Positions 17,498 to 25,602 of a DNA stretch of 60,293 nucleotides are shown here, piece by piece. Each line of letters begins with the position of its first letter. Positions within the stretch are counted from its first letter, which is position 1. Under the pieces are notes generated by a model that saw only the letters and a list, made by a program, of their open reading frames with translations, was not told where the DNA came from and did no database searches. The stretch lies in assembly GCF_900091725.1 (NCBI RefSeq), contig NZ_FMBW01000090.1:1-60293 (forward strand). The letters run 5' to 3'. A program made the translations under genes and the position numbers. The stretch comes from Streptomyces sp. DvalAA-43 (lineage in GTDB: Bacteria; Actinomycetota; Actinomycetes; Streptomycetales; Streptomycetaceae).

Positions 17498-18457
17498 TCA
17501 GCCCTTGATCGCCCCGGTGAGGACGCCCTTGACGAAGAACTTCTGCAGGAAGGGATAGACGCAGAAGATGGGCACGATGGCGATGATCAGCACGGCCATC
17601 TGCAAGGAGGTCGCGGGCGGGATCGCGTGCACGCCCATGGCCTGCGCGTTGATGCTCTGGCCGTTGAGGACGTAGCTGCGCAGGATCACCTGGATGGGGA
17701 ACTTGCTGGAGTCGTTGAGGTAGAGCACCGCGTTGAAGAAGCTGTTCCAGTACCCGACCGCGTAGAAGAGGCCCACCACGGCGAGGACCGCCTTGGAGAG
17801 CGGCAGCACGATCCGGAAGAGGACGGTCACCTCGCCCGCGCCGTCGATCCGCGCGGCGTCGTACAGCTCCTCGGGGATGCTCTGGAAGAACGAGCGCACC
17901 ACCACGATGTTGAACGCGTTGAGCAGCACGGGCAGGATCAGCGCCGCGTAGGTGTCGAGCATCTTGAACTGCTGGACGGCCAGGTACGTCGGGATGATGC
18001 CGGGGGCGAAGAGGAAGGTCCCCAGCACCAGCAGCAGGATCGGCTTGCCGAGGACGGTGCCGGGCCGCGAGGTGCCGTACGCGATCATCACGGTACAGGC
18101 CAGGCTCAGCGCGGTGCCGATCAGCGTGATGAAGATCGAGACCACGGCCGCCTGGGTGACGACGCCGCCGGAGAGGATGACCCGGTACGCCTCCAGCGTC
18201 GGGTGCTTGGGCAGCAGGACGTATCCGCCGTTGGCGTTGAGCTCCTCGCGCCCGGCGAGGCTGGTCCCGATGGCGAGGACGAACGGGTAGAGCACGATCA
18301 CGGTCAGGACGACCAGGGCGGCGGCCTTCGCACCCTGGCCGTACCAGTGGGGCCGTTCCATCCACGGCGGACGGCCGGACGAGGCACGGCGGCGCTCACC
18401 GCCGCGGGCCCCGGACCGGGCGCCCCGCAGTCGTGCCGCAAGGGTCTGCTGACTCAT
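17498..18457 (-). CDS. Carbohydrate ABC permease (LplC/YtcP-like)
   Basis: 319-aa inner-membrane permease with six predicted helices and the EAA loop EELYDAARIDGAGEVTVLFR that contacts the ATPase. N-terminal 40 residues are basic and cytoplasmic. Ends in KGVLTGAIKG, the usual end of YtcP-type permeases. Start ATG at 18457 overlaps the upstream permease stop (ATGA). No ATPase gene is present in the operon; Streptomyces sugar importers commonly share a multitask ATPase (MsiK) encoded elsewhere. Confidence 0.92.
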   Translation of the reverse strand: MSQQTLAARLRGARSGARGGERRRASSGRPPWMERPHWYGQGAKAAALVVLTVIVLYPFVLAIGTSLAGREELNANGGYVLLPKHPTLEAYRVILSGGVVTQAAVVSIFITLIGTALSLACTVMIAYGTSRPGTVLGKPILLLVLGTFLFAPGIIPTYLAVQQFKMLDTYAALILPVLLNAFNIVVVRSFFQSIPEELYDAARIDGAGEVTVLFRIVLPLSKAVLAVVGLFYAVGYWNSFFNAVLYLNDSSKFPIQVILRSYVLNGQSINAQAMGVHAIPPATSLQMAVLIIAIVPIFCVYPFLQKFFVKGVLTGAIKG

Positions 18458-19470
18458 CGGTACACTCCCTGCTCACCGAAGCGGTGGGCCAGCTTGTTGG
18501 CGGCGAGGATGAGGGCGAATCCGATGACGCCCTTCATCAGGCCGGCGGCCGTGCTCATTCCCCAGCTGCCGTCGATGACGCCGTGGAAGTAGACATAGGT
18601 GTCCATGACTTCGGAGGCATCCGGTCCGACCGCGTCGCGCTGGAGGATGATCTGCTCGAAGCCGACCGAGAGGATGTCGCCGAGCCGCAGGATCAGCAGC
18701 ATGAGGATCACCGGCCGGATGCCCGGCAGGGTGATGTGCCAGATCCTGCGGAGCCAGCCGGCTCCGTCCATGGCGGCGGACTCGTACTGGCCCATGTCGA
18801 TCGAGGCGATGGACGCCAGGAAGATGATGGTCCCCCAGCCGCAGTCCTTCCAGATGGCCTGGGCGGTGATCAGCAGCTTGAAGGTGCCGGGATCGGTCAT
18901 CACATTGCCGATGTTGACCCCGTGTTCCATCAGCAGCGTGGTGACGGAACCCGCGCCGCCGAGCACCTGCTTGAACATCGCGACCACGACGACCCAGGAC
19001 AGGAAGTGCGGGAGGTACACGACGGTCTGGATGAACCGCTTGATCTTCTCGCTGATGAGCGAGTTCAGCAGCAGTGCCAGCGCGATCGGGGCCGGGAAGT
19101 AGAGCAGCAGCTGGATCGCGGTGATCTGCAGCGTGTTGGAGACCGCGCTCCAGAACTCCGGCTCGGAGAGCAGCGCCGTGAAGTTCGCGAGACCGACGAA
19201 CGGGCTCTGCTTGAAACCCAGGAACGGCTGGTAGTCCTGGAAGGCGATGACATTGCCCGCGAGCGGCAGGTAGAAGAACAGCGCGAAGTACAGGACGCCC
19301 GGCAGACAGAACAGCAGAAGTGATCTGTCCCGCTTGAGGCGGTGCCGGAGCGGTAGTCGTACCCGTATGTCCTTGCGCTTCTTACCGCCGGAGCGATCCG
19401 TGTCGTCAGGGTCATGGGGCTGCGGCACAGGCGACCGCACGGCCGAGACCGGCGCATCTGCCATCGTCAC
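18454..19470 (-). CDS. Carbohydrate ABC permease (LplB/YteP-like)
   Basis: 338-aa permease with a charged 50-residue cytoplasmic N-terminus, then six helices starting at LLLFCLPGVLYFALFFYLPL. The EAA loop is YESAAMDGAGWLRRIWHITLP. The GTG at 19470 is preferred over the ATG two codons later because GGAGG sits 5 nt upstream of it. First gene of the permease-permease-binding protein-dehydrogenase operon that ends at the terminator near 14.5 kb. Forms the heterodimeric channel with the LplC-like permease. Confidence 0.9.
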   Translation of the reverse strand: MTMADAPVSAVRSPVPQPHDPDDTDRSGGKKRKDIRVRLPLRHRLKRDRSLLLFCLPGVLYFALFFYLPLAGNVIAFQDYQPFLGFKQSPFVGLANFTALLSEPEFWSAVSNTLQITAIQLLLYFPAPIALALLLNSLISEKIKRFIQTVVYLPHFLSWVVVVAMFKQVLGGAGSVTTLLMEHGVNIGNVMTDPGTFKLLITAQAIWKDCGWGTIIFLASIASIDMGQYESAAMDGAGWLRRIWHITLPGIRPVILMLLILRLGDILSVGFEQIILQRDAVGPDASEVMDTYVYFHGVIDGSWGMSTAAGLMKGVIGFALILAANKLAHRFGEQGVYR

Positions 19471-19607
19471 AGGCACCTCCAGGGCTGATGGAGCAAGGGG
19501 AGAGTGTCCCGCGATCACGACGGCAACACGCACCGGTGACGGTGCGGTCGTTGCTCCCTCGCGGCGACAGGCACATGGTTCACGACATGCACGTCGATGG
19601 CAAGAGT

Positions 19608-19633
19608 TGTTCATTTCACACGGGTAACGAACA
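19608..19633. promoter_or_regulatory. Inverted repeat upstream of the sugar ABC operon
   Basis: TGTTCATT (19608-19615) and AACGAACA (19626-19633) form an inverted repeat with one mismatch and a 10-nt spacer, 138 bp upstream of the first permease start. TTCG/CGAA half-sites of this kind are typical of DeoR/GlpR-family operators, and a DeoR-type gene is encoded at 19973-20773. Otherwise the 500-bp gap (19471-19972) holds only the two repeats listed next. Confidence 0.35.
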
Positions 19634-19800
19634 TCTAAGGACATAGAAAAGCCCTGTTCGAGGCTCGATCCACCCTCATGGCGACCCGGAATCGGGCACG
19701 AAAGCACCATGGAACGGGCACAGAACGCATACGAAGGGACCTCGGTGCGGTCATCGGACCCCTCACCGGGGAATGGGTTGCAGCCCAGGATGCGCGTTCA

Positions 19801-19836
19801 TGTTTGATCTTGCGCCAATGCACGCAAGATCAAACA
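19801..19836. repeat. Perfect 14-bp inverted repeat between DeoR gene and ABC operon
   Basis: TGTTTGATCTTGCG (19801-19814) and its exact reverse complement (19823-19836) flank an 8-nt loop. The arms are only about 43 percent GC in very GC-rich surroundings. No T-run follows on either strand, so an operator or an mRNA structure downstream of the DeoR gene is more likely than a simple terminator. Confidence 0.6.
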
Positions 19837-19881
19837 GTTTCAAGAGTGGAGTCCGCGCCGACCCGCCCGCGCGCGGCAGCG

Positions 19882-19990
19882 CCGCGACGCGACCGGCAGG
19901 GCAGGCGTCGGCTCGGACCGCGACGCGACCGGCAGGACGGGCGGACGGGCGGTCGGACGGGCGGGCGTCGGATCAGACCGCGACGACGGT
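19882..19990. repeat. Degenerate direct repeats at and after the DeoR gene 3' end
   Basis: The 19-mer CCGCGACGCGACCGGCAGG occurs at 19882-19900 and again at 19918-19936 (36 bp apart). The segment around GGCGTCGG..TC.GACCGCGACG repeats near 19904-19923 and again over the last codons of the DeoR gene at 19966-19985. It looks like past tandem duplication of the gene tail plus short GGGCGGAC-type repeats. Confidence 0.5.
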
Positions 19991-20773
19991 GACGCCGGCC
20001 TCCGTGAAGCGGGCGGTCGCCTCGGGCGTGATCCCCTTGTCGGTGACCAGGAAGTCGATCTGGGCCAGGCCGCAGACCCGGGCGAAGGCCCGCTTGCCGA
20101 TCTTCGAGGAGTCGGCGGCCACCACCACCCGCTGCGCCTGCTGGGCGAGCAGCCGGTTGATACTGGCCTCGCCCTCGTGGTGGACGTACGCGCCGCGCTC
20201 GGTGTCGATCGCGTTGACGCCCAGCACGGCGACATCGAGCGTGATCTCGCCCAGCACCCCACTGGCCAGCGGGCCGGTCAGCTCGTACGACTGCGGCCTG
20301 GCCACTCCGCCGGTCACCACGATCTTGATCTGCGGCCGGATCACCAGCTCGTTGGCGATGTTGAGGGCGTTGGTGACCACGGTCAGGGTCGGCTGGCCGC
20401 CCATGCCGGCCGCACTGTCGCCGACGACGTCGGAGCGCACCGCCAGCGAGCGGGCCACCTCGGTCAGTGTCGTGCCGCCGGTCAGTCCCACCACCTCGCC
20501 GACCGCCACCAGCTCGGAGACCGCGCGGCCGATGGCCTGCTTCTCCGGGGCATGGCGTCCGGTCTTGTACCGCAGGGCCAGTTCGTAGCTGACGCCGTGC
20601 GCCACCGCGCCGCCGCGGGTACGGGTGAGCAACTGCTGCTCGGCGAGCTGGTCCAGGTCGCGGCGGATGGTCGCGGCGGAGACATCCAGGGCCGTGGCGG
20701 CGTCCTCGACGTCCACCCGGCCGTTCTTACCGACGAGTTCCAGCAGCGCGTTCCACCGGGCATCCCTGGACAA
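19973..20773 (-). CDS. DeoR/GlpR-family transcriptional regulator
   Basis: 266-aa repressor. The winged helix is at the N-terminus: NALLELVGKNGRVDVEDAATALDVSAATIRRDLDQL, then TRTRGGAV. The C-terminal DeoR sensor domain binds a phosphorylated sugar: GLTGGTTLTEVARSL, VVTNALNIANEL, GVNAID, ADSSKIGKRAFARV. The TTG at 20773 is chosen since AAGGAG lies 8 nt upstream; a longer frame from 20806 lacks a Shine-Dalgarno sequence. It is divergent from the SIS gene and probably represses it and perhaps the ABC operon downstream, with a sugar phosphate as inducer. Confidence 0.88.
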   Translation of the reverse strand: MSRDARWNALLELVGKNGRVDVEDAATALDVSAATIRRDLDQLAEQQLLTRTRGGAVAHGVSYELALRYKTGRHAPEKQAIGRAVSELVAVGEVVGLTGGTTLTEVARSLAVRSDVVGDSAAGMGGQPTLTVVTNALNIANELVIRPQIKIVVTGGVARPQSYELTGPLASGVLGEITLDVAVLGVNAIDTERGAYVHHEGEASINRLLAQQAQRVVVAADSSKIGKRAFARVCGLAQIDFLVTDKGITPEATARFTEAGVTVVAV

Positions 20774-20882
20774 GTCAACTCTCCTTACGGGCCGGGCTTC
20801 GGGCACCCATCCCCTTGGGTACGGTCACCGGACAGCGCAAGCGTCGCACAAGGCTCCACCCAGTCAAGCCACCTGCAAACAG

Positions 20883-20941
20883 AATGCTTGATAATGCTCG
20901 CAGGTCGCGTATAACGTGCGCAAACGAGCATCCCACTACGA
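20883..20941 (+). promoter_or_regulatory. SIS-gene promoter with overlapping DeoR-type half-sites
   Basis: TTGATA (20888-20893), a 16-bp spacer and TATAAC (20910-20915) form a good sigma-HrdB-like promoter, about 42 bp before the GTG at 20957. Three copies of the half-site AATGCTYG overlap it: AATGCTTG at 20883-20890, AATGCTCG at 20893-20900 (10 bp apart, across the -35), and the inverted CGAGCAT at 20935-20941. This arrangement fits repression by the divergently encoded DeoR protein. Confidence 0.55.
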
Positions 20942-20956
20942 GTACGGAGTGCAAAA

Positions 20957-21841
20957 GTGTCATTTGTCGAGATCGAGACAGCCAGTCAGCCGGAATGCTG
21001 GCGTCGCGCCGCCGAACTGGCCCGGACGCAGTCGGCCGCCCTGCCCGCCGCCGGCGAGCGCATCGCGGTCGTCGGCTGCGGCACCTCGTTCTACATGGCT
21101 CAGGCGTACGCCGCGCTCCGTGAGGGGTCCGGTCAGGGCGAGTCCGACGCCTTCGCCGCCTCGGAGTTCCCGGTCGGCCGCGGCTACGACCGGGTCGTCG
21201 CCCTCACCCGCTCGGGTACCACGACCGAGGTGCTGGAACTGCTCGACCGTCTGCGGGGCACCACCCGCACCGTGGCCATCACCGCCGACCCGAACACTCC
21301 GGTCATGACGGCCGCCGACGAGATCGTCGTCCTCGACTTCGCCGACGAGCAGTCCGTCGTGCAGACCCGGTTCGCCACCACGCTGCTCACCCTGCTCCGC
21401 GCCCACCTCGGTCTGCACACCGAGGACGTGGTACGCGACGCGGAGACCGCGCTGGCCGAGCCGCTGCCCGAGGGCCTGGTCGACTGCACCCAGTTCACCT
21501 TCCTCGGCCGCGGCTGGACGGCGGGGCTCGCCAACGAGGCGGCGCTCAAGATGAAGGAGGCCTCGCTGTCCTGGACCGAGTCGTACCCCGCGATGGAGTA
21601 CCGCCACGGCCCCATCAGCATCGCCACCTCCGGCACCGCGACCTGGATGTTCGGCACCGCGCCCGAGGGGCTGGAGGAGCAGGTGCTGGCGACCGGCGCC
21701 CGCTGGGTGCAGAGCGGACTGGACCCGCTGGCCGAGCTGGTGCGCGTGCAGCGGCTGGCGATCGCCCGCGCCGCCGCCCGCGGCCTGGACCCGGACAGCC
21801 CGCGCCACCTGAGCCGCTCCGTCGTGCTGACGGACGCCTGA
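20957..21841 (+). CDS. SIS-domain sugar isomerase/deglycase-like protein
   Basis: 294-aa protein with two SIS (sugar isomerase) halves: IAVVGCGTSFYMAQAYAAL and VVALTRSGTTTEVLELL (phosphosugar-binding Ser/Thr loop), then FTFLGRGWTAGLANEAALKMKEASLSWTESYPAMEYRHGP. The last is typical of GlmS isomerase-like, AgaS and fructosamine deglycase FrlB-type enzymes. There is no glutaminase domain. Likely converts an amino-sugar phosphate or glycated amine phosphate. GTG start with GGAG 8 nt before. Under the promoter described just upstream; followed 8 bp later by a hydrolase gene. Confidence 0.85.
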   Translation: MSFVEIETASQPECWRRAAELARTQSAALPAAGERIAVVGCGTSFYMAQAYAALREGSGQGESDAFAASEFPVGRGYDRVVALTRSGTTTEVLELLDRLRGTTRTVAITADPNTPVMTAADEIVVLDFADEQSVVQTRFATTLLTLLRAHLGLHTEDVVRDAETALAEPLPEGLVDCTQFTFLGRGWTAGLANEAALKMKEASLSWTESYPAMEYRHGPISIATSGTATWMFGTAPEGLEEQVLATGARWVQSGLDPLAELVRVQRLAIARAAARGLDPDSPRHLSRSVVLTDA

Positions 21842-21849
21842 CCGGTCCG

Positions 21850-22791
21850 GTGCACATCGTCGAGCGCGTCTTCGGCTCCCCCGGCGCGGGCGCTCGCGAG
21901 GCTGCTCGTGGAACCCCTCGTACCACCCTTCACCCGGGTGTGCGCGAGGGGTTTCTCGCACGGCCGGCCGACGGCGCGGAGGTCGGGGTGCTGGTGCTCT
22001 CCGGGTCCAGCGGGCGCATCGAGGACGAGCGGTGCCGGCTTCTGGCCCGGGAGGGCATGGCCGCCCTGTCGATCCGCTGGTTCGGCGGCCCCGGACAGCC
22101 GCCGGGCGTGTGCGAGGTCCCGCTGGAGACGTTCGGGGCCGCGATCGAGGTGCTCCGCGCGGGCGGCGCACGGCGGATCGGTGTCCTCGGTACGTCCAAG
22201 GGCGCGGAGGCCGCCCTGCACCTGTCGGTGCTCCTGCCCGGTGTCGACGCCGTGGTGGCGCTCTCGCCCACCTCGCTCACCTGGGCCAACGTCGGACCCG
22301 GCCGGGACGGGCTGACCCGGCCGTACAGGTCGTCCTGGACCTGGCGCGGCGAGCCGCTGCCGTTCGTGCCCCTCGACGACTCCTGGACCCCGGCGCCCGG
22401 CCGGCCCGAGGGCGCTCCCGTCGCCGTCCTCGGCTGGTACGAGCGGAGCCGCCGGACCTTCGCCGACCGGGTCGACGCGGCGAGGATCCCGGTGGAGAGG
22501 TCCGGCGCCGCACTCGTCCTGGTCGCGGGCGGCGACGACGCGATGTGGCCCTCGCTGCGCTCCGCCGAGGAGCTGGCGGCCCGCCGCACGGCCGCCGGGC
22601 TGCCCGTACGGCTCATCGGCGGCCCCGACGCGGGTCACCGTCCCCGGCTGCCGGGCGAGGGCCCTGCGCCCGTCTCGACGCGGTTCCTGTACGGCGGTTC
22701 CGCCGCGGCGGACGCGGCCCTCGGGGCAGCCGCCTGGCCGCACATCCTCGACGCGCTGCGCGGCACGCCCGCCACTGCCCCGGGGCCGTGA
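21850..22791 (+). CDS. Alpha/beta hydrolase, BAAT/acyl-CoA thioesterase C-terminal type
   Basis: 313-aa hydrolase with the nucleophile elbow GTSKGAEAALHL (BAAT family, usually G-x-S-K-G-A/G-E), LVAGGDDAMWPS around the acidic residue, and GPDAGHRP near the catalytic His. The N-terminal immunoglobulin-like domain of acyl-CoA thioesterases is missing, as in many actinobacterial members. Starts at a GTG 8 bp after the SIS gene stop, so co-transcribed with it. Substrate unknown; a role in removing an acyl group from the sugar is only a guess from context. Confidence 0.75.
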   Translation: MHIVERVFGSPGAGAREAARGTPRTTLHPGVREGFLARPADGAEVGVLVLSGSSGRIEDERCRLLAREGMAALSIRWFGGPGQPPGVCEVPLETFGAAIEVLRAGGARRIGVLGTSKGAEAALHLSVLLPGVDAVVALSPTSLTWANVGPGRDGLTRPYRSSWTWRGEPLPFVPLDDSWTPAPGRPEGAPVAVLGWYERSRRTFADRVDAARIPVERSGAALVLVAGGDDAMWPSLRSAEELAARRTAAGLPVRLIGGPDAGHRPRLPGEGPAPVSTRFLYGGSAAADAALGAAAWPHILDALRGTPATAPGP

Positions 22792-22810
22792 GGCGGGGGC
22801 GGCGGTCGTC

Positions 22811-22851
22811 GGGCGGGGCGGCGGTCGTTCCGACGACCACCGGCCCCGCCC
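22811..22851. terminator. Bidirectional terminator-like hairpin between convergent genes
   Basis: Arms of about 18 nt (22811-22828 and 22833-22851) pair with one bulge and one mismatch around a TCCG tetraloop. It lies just after the plus-strand hydrolase stop and before the end of the convergent minus-strand gene. No clear T-run, which is common for Streptomyces terminators. Confidence 0.55.
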
Positions 22852-22870
22852 TCCCGCACGGCACCGCCGT

Positions 22871-22930
22871 GGTCAGGACTTCTCGAAGCAGACGTCCAGA
22901 GGTCAGGACTCCTCGAAGTAGACGTCCAGA
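22871..22930. repeat. 30-bp tandem duplication of a gene's 3' end
   Basis: 22871-22900 and 22901-22930 are tandem 30-bp copies that differ at two positions. The second copy holds the last codons and stop (LDVYFEES) of the convergent hypothetical gene; the first copy, beyond the stop, would read LDVCFEKS plus stop. It is a duplicated gene tail with a spare stop codon. Confidence 0.9.
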
Positions 22931-23475
22931 ACCGCGTCGAGTTCCGCCTCCCACTGCTTGAGGCTGCTCCTGGCCGGTGCCTCGACCTCGGCGTTGAACC
23001 ACCGGCGGGTCGACATATGGACCGTGACGGTGAACCGGCGGCCGAACCGGGGGGTCTTCACCTCGACCGCGCCGATCTCGTCCCACCGGAACTCGGCCTC
23101 CTGGTCGTCCAGCCGGAACCGGACGCCCTCCCGGTCGGCGGTGATCGAACCGCGACGGTCGCTCACCTCGAACGAGGGCCCGTCCGCCGCCGCGTCGGAC
23201 GCGGCCTCGGCATCGCCGTCCTTGTCGTCCTGGCTGTCCTTGTCGTCCTCGCCGGACGCGACGGATTCAGGTACTCGGTCCTCCGGACCCTCCGGCTCGT
23301 CCCGCTCCGTCTGTTCCGGTTCCGTCTGTTCCGGTTCTGGCTTCTCCAGCTCTGCCTGCTCCAGGCTCGTGTCCGGTTTCCCGGCCGCGACGGGGGCCGT
23401 GAGACCGGGAATGAACGCCGGGTCTGTCCCTGCGGCGTATCCGGGCTGAGTGTTCGGATCTATGCGCTGCTCCAC
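22903..23475 (-). CDS. Hypothetical acidic protein with C-terminal PH-like fold region
   Basis: 190 aa. The first about 95 residues are disordered and very acidic, with Glu/Pro/Thr/Gln repeats such as PEQTEPEQTER and a run of Asp/Glu/Ser. The C-terminal part (about 95-190) is a compact beta-rich domain: RRGSITADREGVRFRLDDQEAEFRWDEIGAVEVKTPRFGRRFTVTVHMSTRRWFNAEV, followed by a helix. No signal peptide or membrane segment. Starts at the GTG at 23475. I do not recognise a function. Its tail is duplicated just after the stop. Confidence 0.7.
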   Translation of the reverse strand: MEQRIDPNTQPGYAAGTDPAFIPGLTAPVAAGKPDTSLEQAELEKPEPEQTEPEQTERDEPEGPEDRVPESVASGEDDKDSQDDKDGDAEAASDAAADGPSFEVSDRRGSITADREGVRFRLDDQEAEFRWDEIGAVEVKTPRFGRRFTVTVHMSTRRWFNAEVEAPARSSLKQWEAELDAVLDVYFEES

Positions 23476-23557
23476 GGCGGGCAGTATGGCCGACGAACCT
23501 GTAGCGGGCCAACGAGCCCGCCTCGAAGCGGCCGCGGACGGTGCCGGGACCGCCGGG

Positions 23558-24700
23558 CTACGACAGCGCTCCCCGCGCCGCCAGGAGTTCGGTCACCCGG
23601 TCCAGCGGGAGCGCCGGAACGTGGTGTCCGGCCCGGCCGGTCATCGCGTGCGCGCCGGTCAGCACGTTGAGCACCGCCTCCTCCACCGACTCGACCACCG
23701 CGCCGTAGAAGGGGTCCATCCGGCCCCAGGGCACGAAGCGCATCGACTCGTACGGCGCGCTGCCGTCGTCCTCGGGGAACGTACTGGTCAGCGCGGACGG
23801 ATTGGCCGTGGAGAAGGCCAGGAACAGGTCTCCGGAGAAGTGGCTGCCGGTGGTGCCCGTACGGGCCAGACCGAGCGTCACCCGGCGGGCCAGCGCCTTG
23901 CACTGACCCGGCAGCAGCGGGGCGTCGGTCGCCACCACCACGATCACCGAACCCGCGCCCGGCGGTACCGGGCGCTCCCCCTCGGGCACCGCCTCCGGGA
24001 CCGGCGCCCCGGCCGGGTCGGTCAGCTCGCGCCCCACCGGCACCCCGGCCACCACCAGTTCGCGCCGTGCGCCGAAGTTGGCCTGGACGAAGGCACCGAC
24101 CGTGTACCGGTCCTCGCCGTACTCCACCACCCGCGACGCGGTGCCCGAGCCGCCCTTGAAGCCGTAGCAGCGCATGCCCGTGCCGCCGCCGACGCACCCC
24201 TCCTCGACCGGGCCGGACGCCGCCGCCCCGATCGCGGCCGCCGCGTGCCGGGACTCCACGGCCGTACCGTGGATGTCGTTGAGGTGGCCGTCCCAGGTCT
24301 CCGTGACGACCGGCAGCAGCCACTCCGGCGCCATGCCACGGCAGTTGGCGCGCACCCACTCGACCACGCCCCGGTGCACCGGGCCGACCGCGTACGTGTT
24401 GGTGATGACCACAGGGACGGCGAGCGAGCCGCTCTCCTCGATCCACGCGGTTCCGGTCATCTCCCCGTTGCCGTTGAACGAGTGCCAGCCGGCCGCGCAG
24501 GGCGTGCCCACCCCGTCCTGGCCGCGCGGCAGCAGCGCCGTCACTCCGGTGCGTACGTCGTCGCCCTCGACGAGGGTGACGTAGCCGACCTCGACACCGG
24601 GGACGTCCGTGATCGCGTTCCACGGACCCGGATCGCCGTCCAGGGAGATGCCCAACTCGCGTGCGCGCCTGCGCTCTTCGCCCGGGAGATCTTCGCTCAT
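23558..24700 (-). CDS. P1-family aminopeptidase (DmpA/BapA-like)
   Basis: 380-aa Ntn-type peptidase of the DmpA family, which self-cleaves to create an N-terminal Ser. The cleavage site is visible in AGSVIVVVATDAPL (Gly250-Ser251); flanking features are ITDVPGVEVGYVTL, the GGGTGMRCYGFKGGSGTASR loop and VGAFVQANFGARREL. Such enzymes remove N-terminal D- or beta-amino acids or act on short peptides. ATG at 24700, no signal peptide. It ends before a hypothetical gene and is 63 bp downstream of the phosphopantetheinyl transferase on the same strand. Confidence 0.88.
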   Translation of the reverse strand: MSEDLPGEERRRARELGISLDGDPGPWNAITDVPGVEVGYVTLVEGDDVRTGVTALLPRGQDGVGTPCAAGWHSFNGNGEMTGTAWIEESGSLAVPVVITNTYAVGPVHRGVVEWVRANCRGMAPEWLLPVVTETWDGHLNDIHGTAVESRHAAAAIGAAASGPVEEGCVGGGTGMRCYGFKGGSGTASRVVEYGEDRYTVGAFVQANFGARRELVVAGVPVGRELTDPAGAPVPEAVPEGERPVPPGAGSVIVVVATDAPLLPGQCKALARRVTLGLARTGTTGSHFSGDLFLAFSTANPSALTSTFPEDDGSAPYESMRFVPWGRMDPFYGAVVESVEEAVLNVLTGAHAMTGRAGHHVPALPLDRVTELLAARGALS

Positions 24701-24763
24701 GCGGACAGAGGCTACGGGAACACCCGCCCCTCGGACGAGACCCCTGCCGCCGCTCCCCCGGCC

Positions 24764-25462
24764 CTACGAACCCGTTCCCCGCGCGGTGCCGGGGACGTTC
24801 TCGACGACGATCGCGGTCAGCAGCAGCCCCCCTTCGGACAGCCAGCGGCCGTGGAAGGCCTCGGGGACCTCCGGGACCCGCGCCCCGGCCACCGGTCGTC
24901 GGTCGGAGGCCAGCAGTTCGGCGGTGAAGCGGCCGTCCAGCCGGAGTTCGATGTCGGCCTCCTCGAAACCGAGCCAGCGGTGGGTGAGCGGGAACCACGT
25001 CTTGTAGACGGCCTCCTTGGCGCTGAACAGCAGCCGGTCCCAGTGGATCTCCGGGTGTTCCAGGCGGAGTTCGCGCTCGCGCCGCTGCTCCGAGGCAAGC
25101 GCGATGCTGTTGTGGACGTCGCCGGGCAGCGGCGCGTCCTGTTCGGCGTCGATGCCGATGCTGAGCACCTCCGCCCGTTGGGCCACGGCTGCGGCACGGT
25201 AGCCGGTGCAGTGGGTCAGGCTGCCGACCGTACGCTCGGGCCAGAGCGGGACGCCCCGCTCGCCCTTGAGGATGGGTACGGGGGCGATGCCCAGCGAGTC
25301 GAGCGCGCGGTGGGCGCAGTGCCGCGTCGTGGTGAACTCCTTGCGCCGCTTCTCCACGAAACCGCGGGTCAGCTGCTCCTCACCGGGCAGGAGCACGGCG
25401 TCGGGCAGGTCGGAGAACGCCTCTGCCACCGCTACCCGGGACGGCAGGATTTTCTCGATCAT
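24764..25462 (-). CDS. 4'-phosphopantetheinyl transferase (Sfp/EntD type)
   Basis: 232-aa enzyme that loads the phosphopantetheine arm on carrier proteins. Motifs are SLTHCTGYRAAAVA, SIGIDAEQ (Mg-binding Asp105) and FSAKEAVYKTW (K149, E150, K154). Length and motif order match the EntD/Sfp two-fold type used for NRPS and PKS carrier domains, not AcpS. ATG at 25462. It is not within the NRPS cluster, which begins 17 kb away, but could serve it as a general activator. Upstream is a 140-bp gap to the MFS gene end. Confidence 0.92.
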   Translation of the reverse strand: MIEKILPSRVAVAEAFSDLPDAVLLPGEEQLTRGFVEKRRKEFTTTRHCAHRALDSLGIAPVPILKGERGVPLWPERTVGSLTHCTGYRAAAVAQRAEVLSIGIDAEQDAPLPGDVHNSIALASEQRRERELRLEHPEIHWDRLLFSAKEAVYKTWFPLTHRWLGFEEADIELRLDGRFTAELLASDRRPVAGARVPEVPEAFHGRWLSEGGLLLTAIVVENVPGTARGTGS

Positions 25463-25602
25463 GTTTTCCCCTCACCGGCTGGACTGCCCCATCCTGCCTG
25501 GTAACGCGGGCTCACCCAACCGGTCGGCGGCGCGGGTGCCGACTTCACCGTGTTGCGTCGGCCACAGCGCCGCCGTCCGCGGCCTTCTCAGCGTCCTCGG
25601 GA

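Noticed and set aside
15764..18592. 942-codon plus-strand open frame over the ABC genes
   Set aside because: Opposite strand has clear permease and binding-protein motifs; the plus frame has none.
19801..19836. Rho-independent terminator of the DeoR gene
   Set aside because: Perfect stem but not GC-rich and no T-run on either side; kept only as a repeat.
19882..19990. Possible CRISPR array
   Set aside because: Only two or three degenerate units of unequal spacing, partly inside a coding gene; no cas genes.
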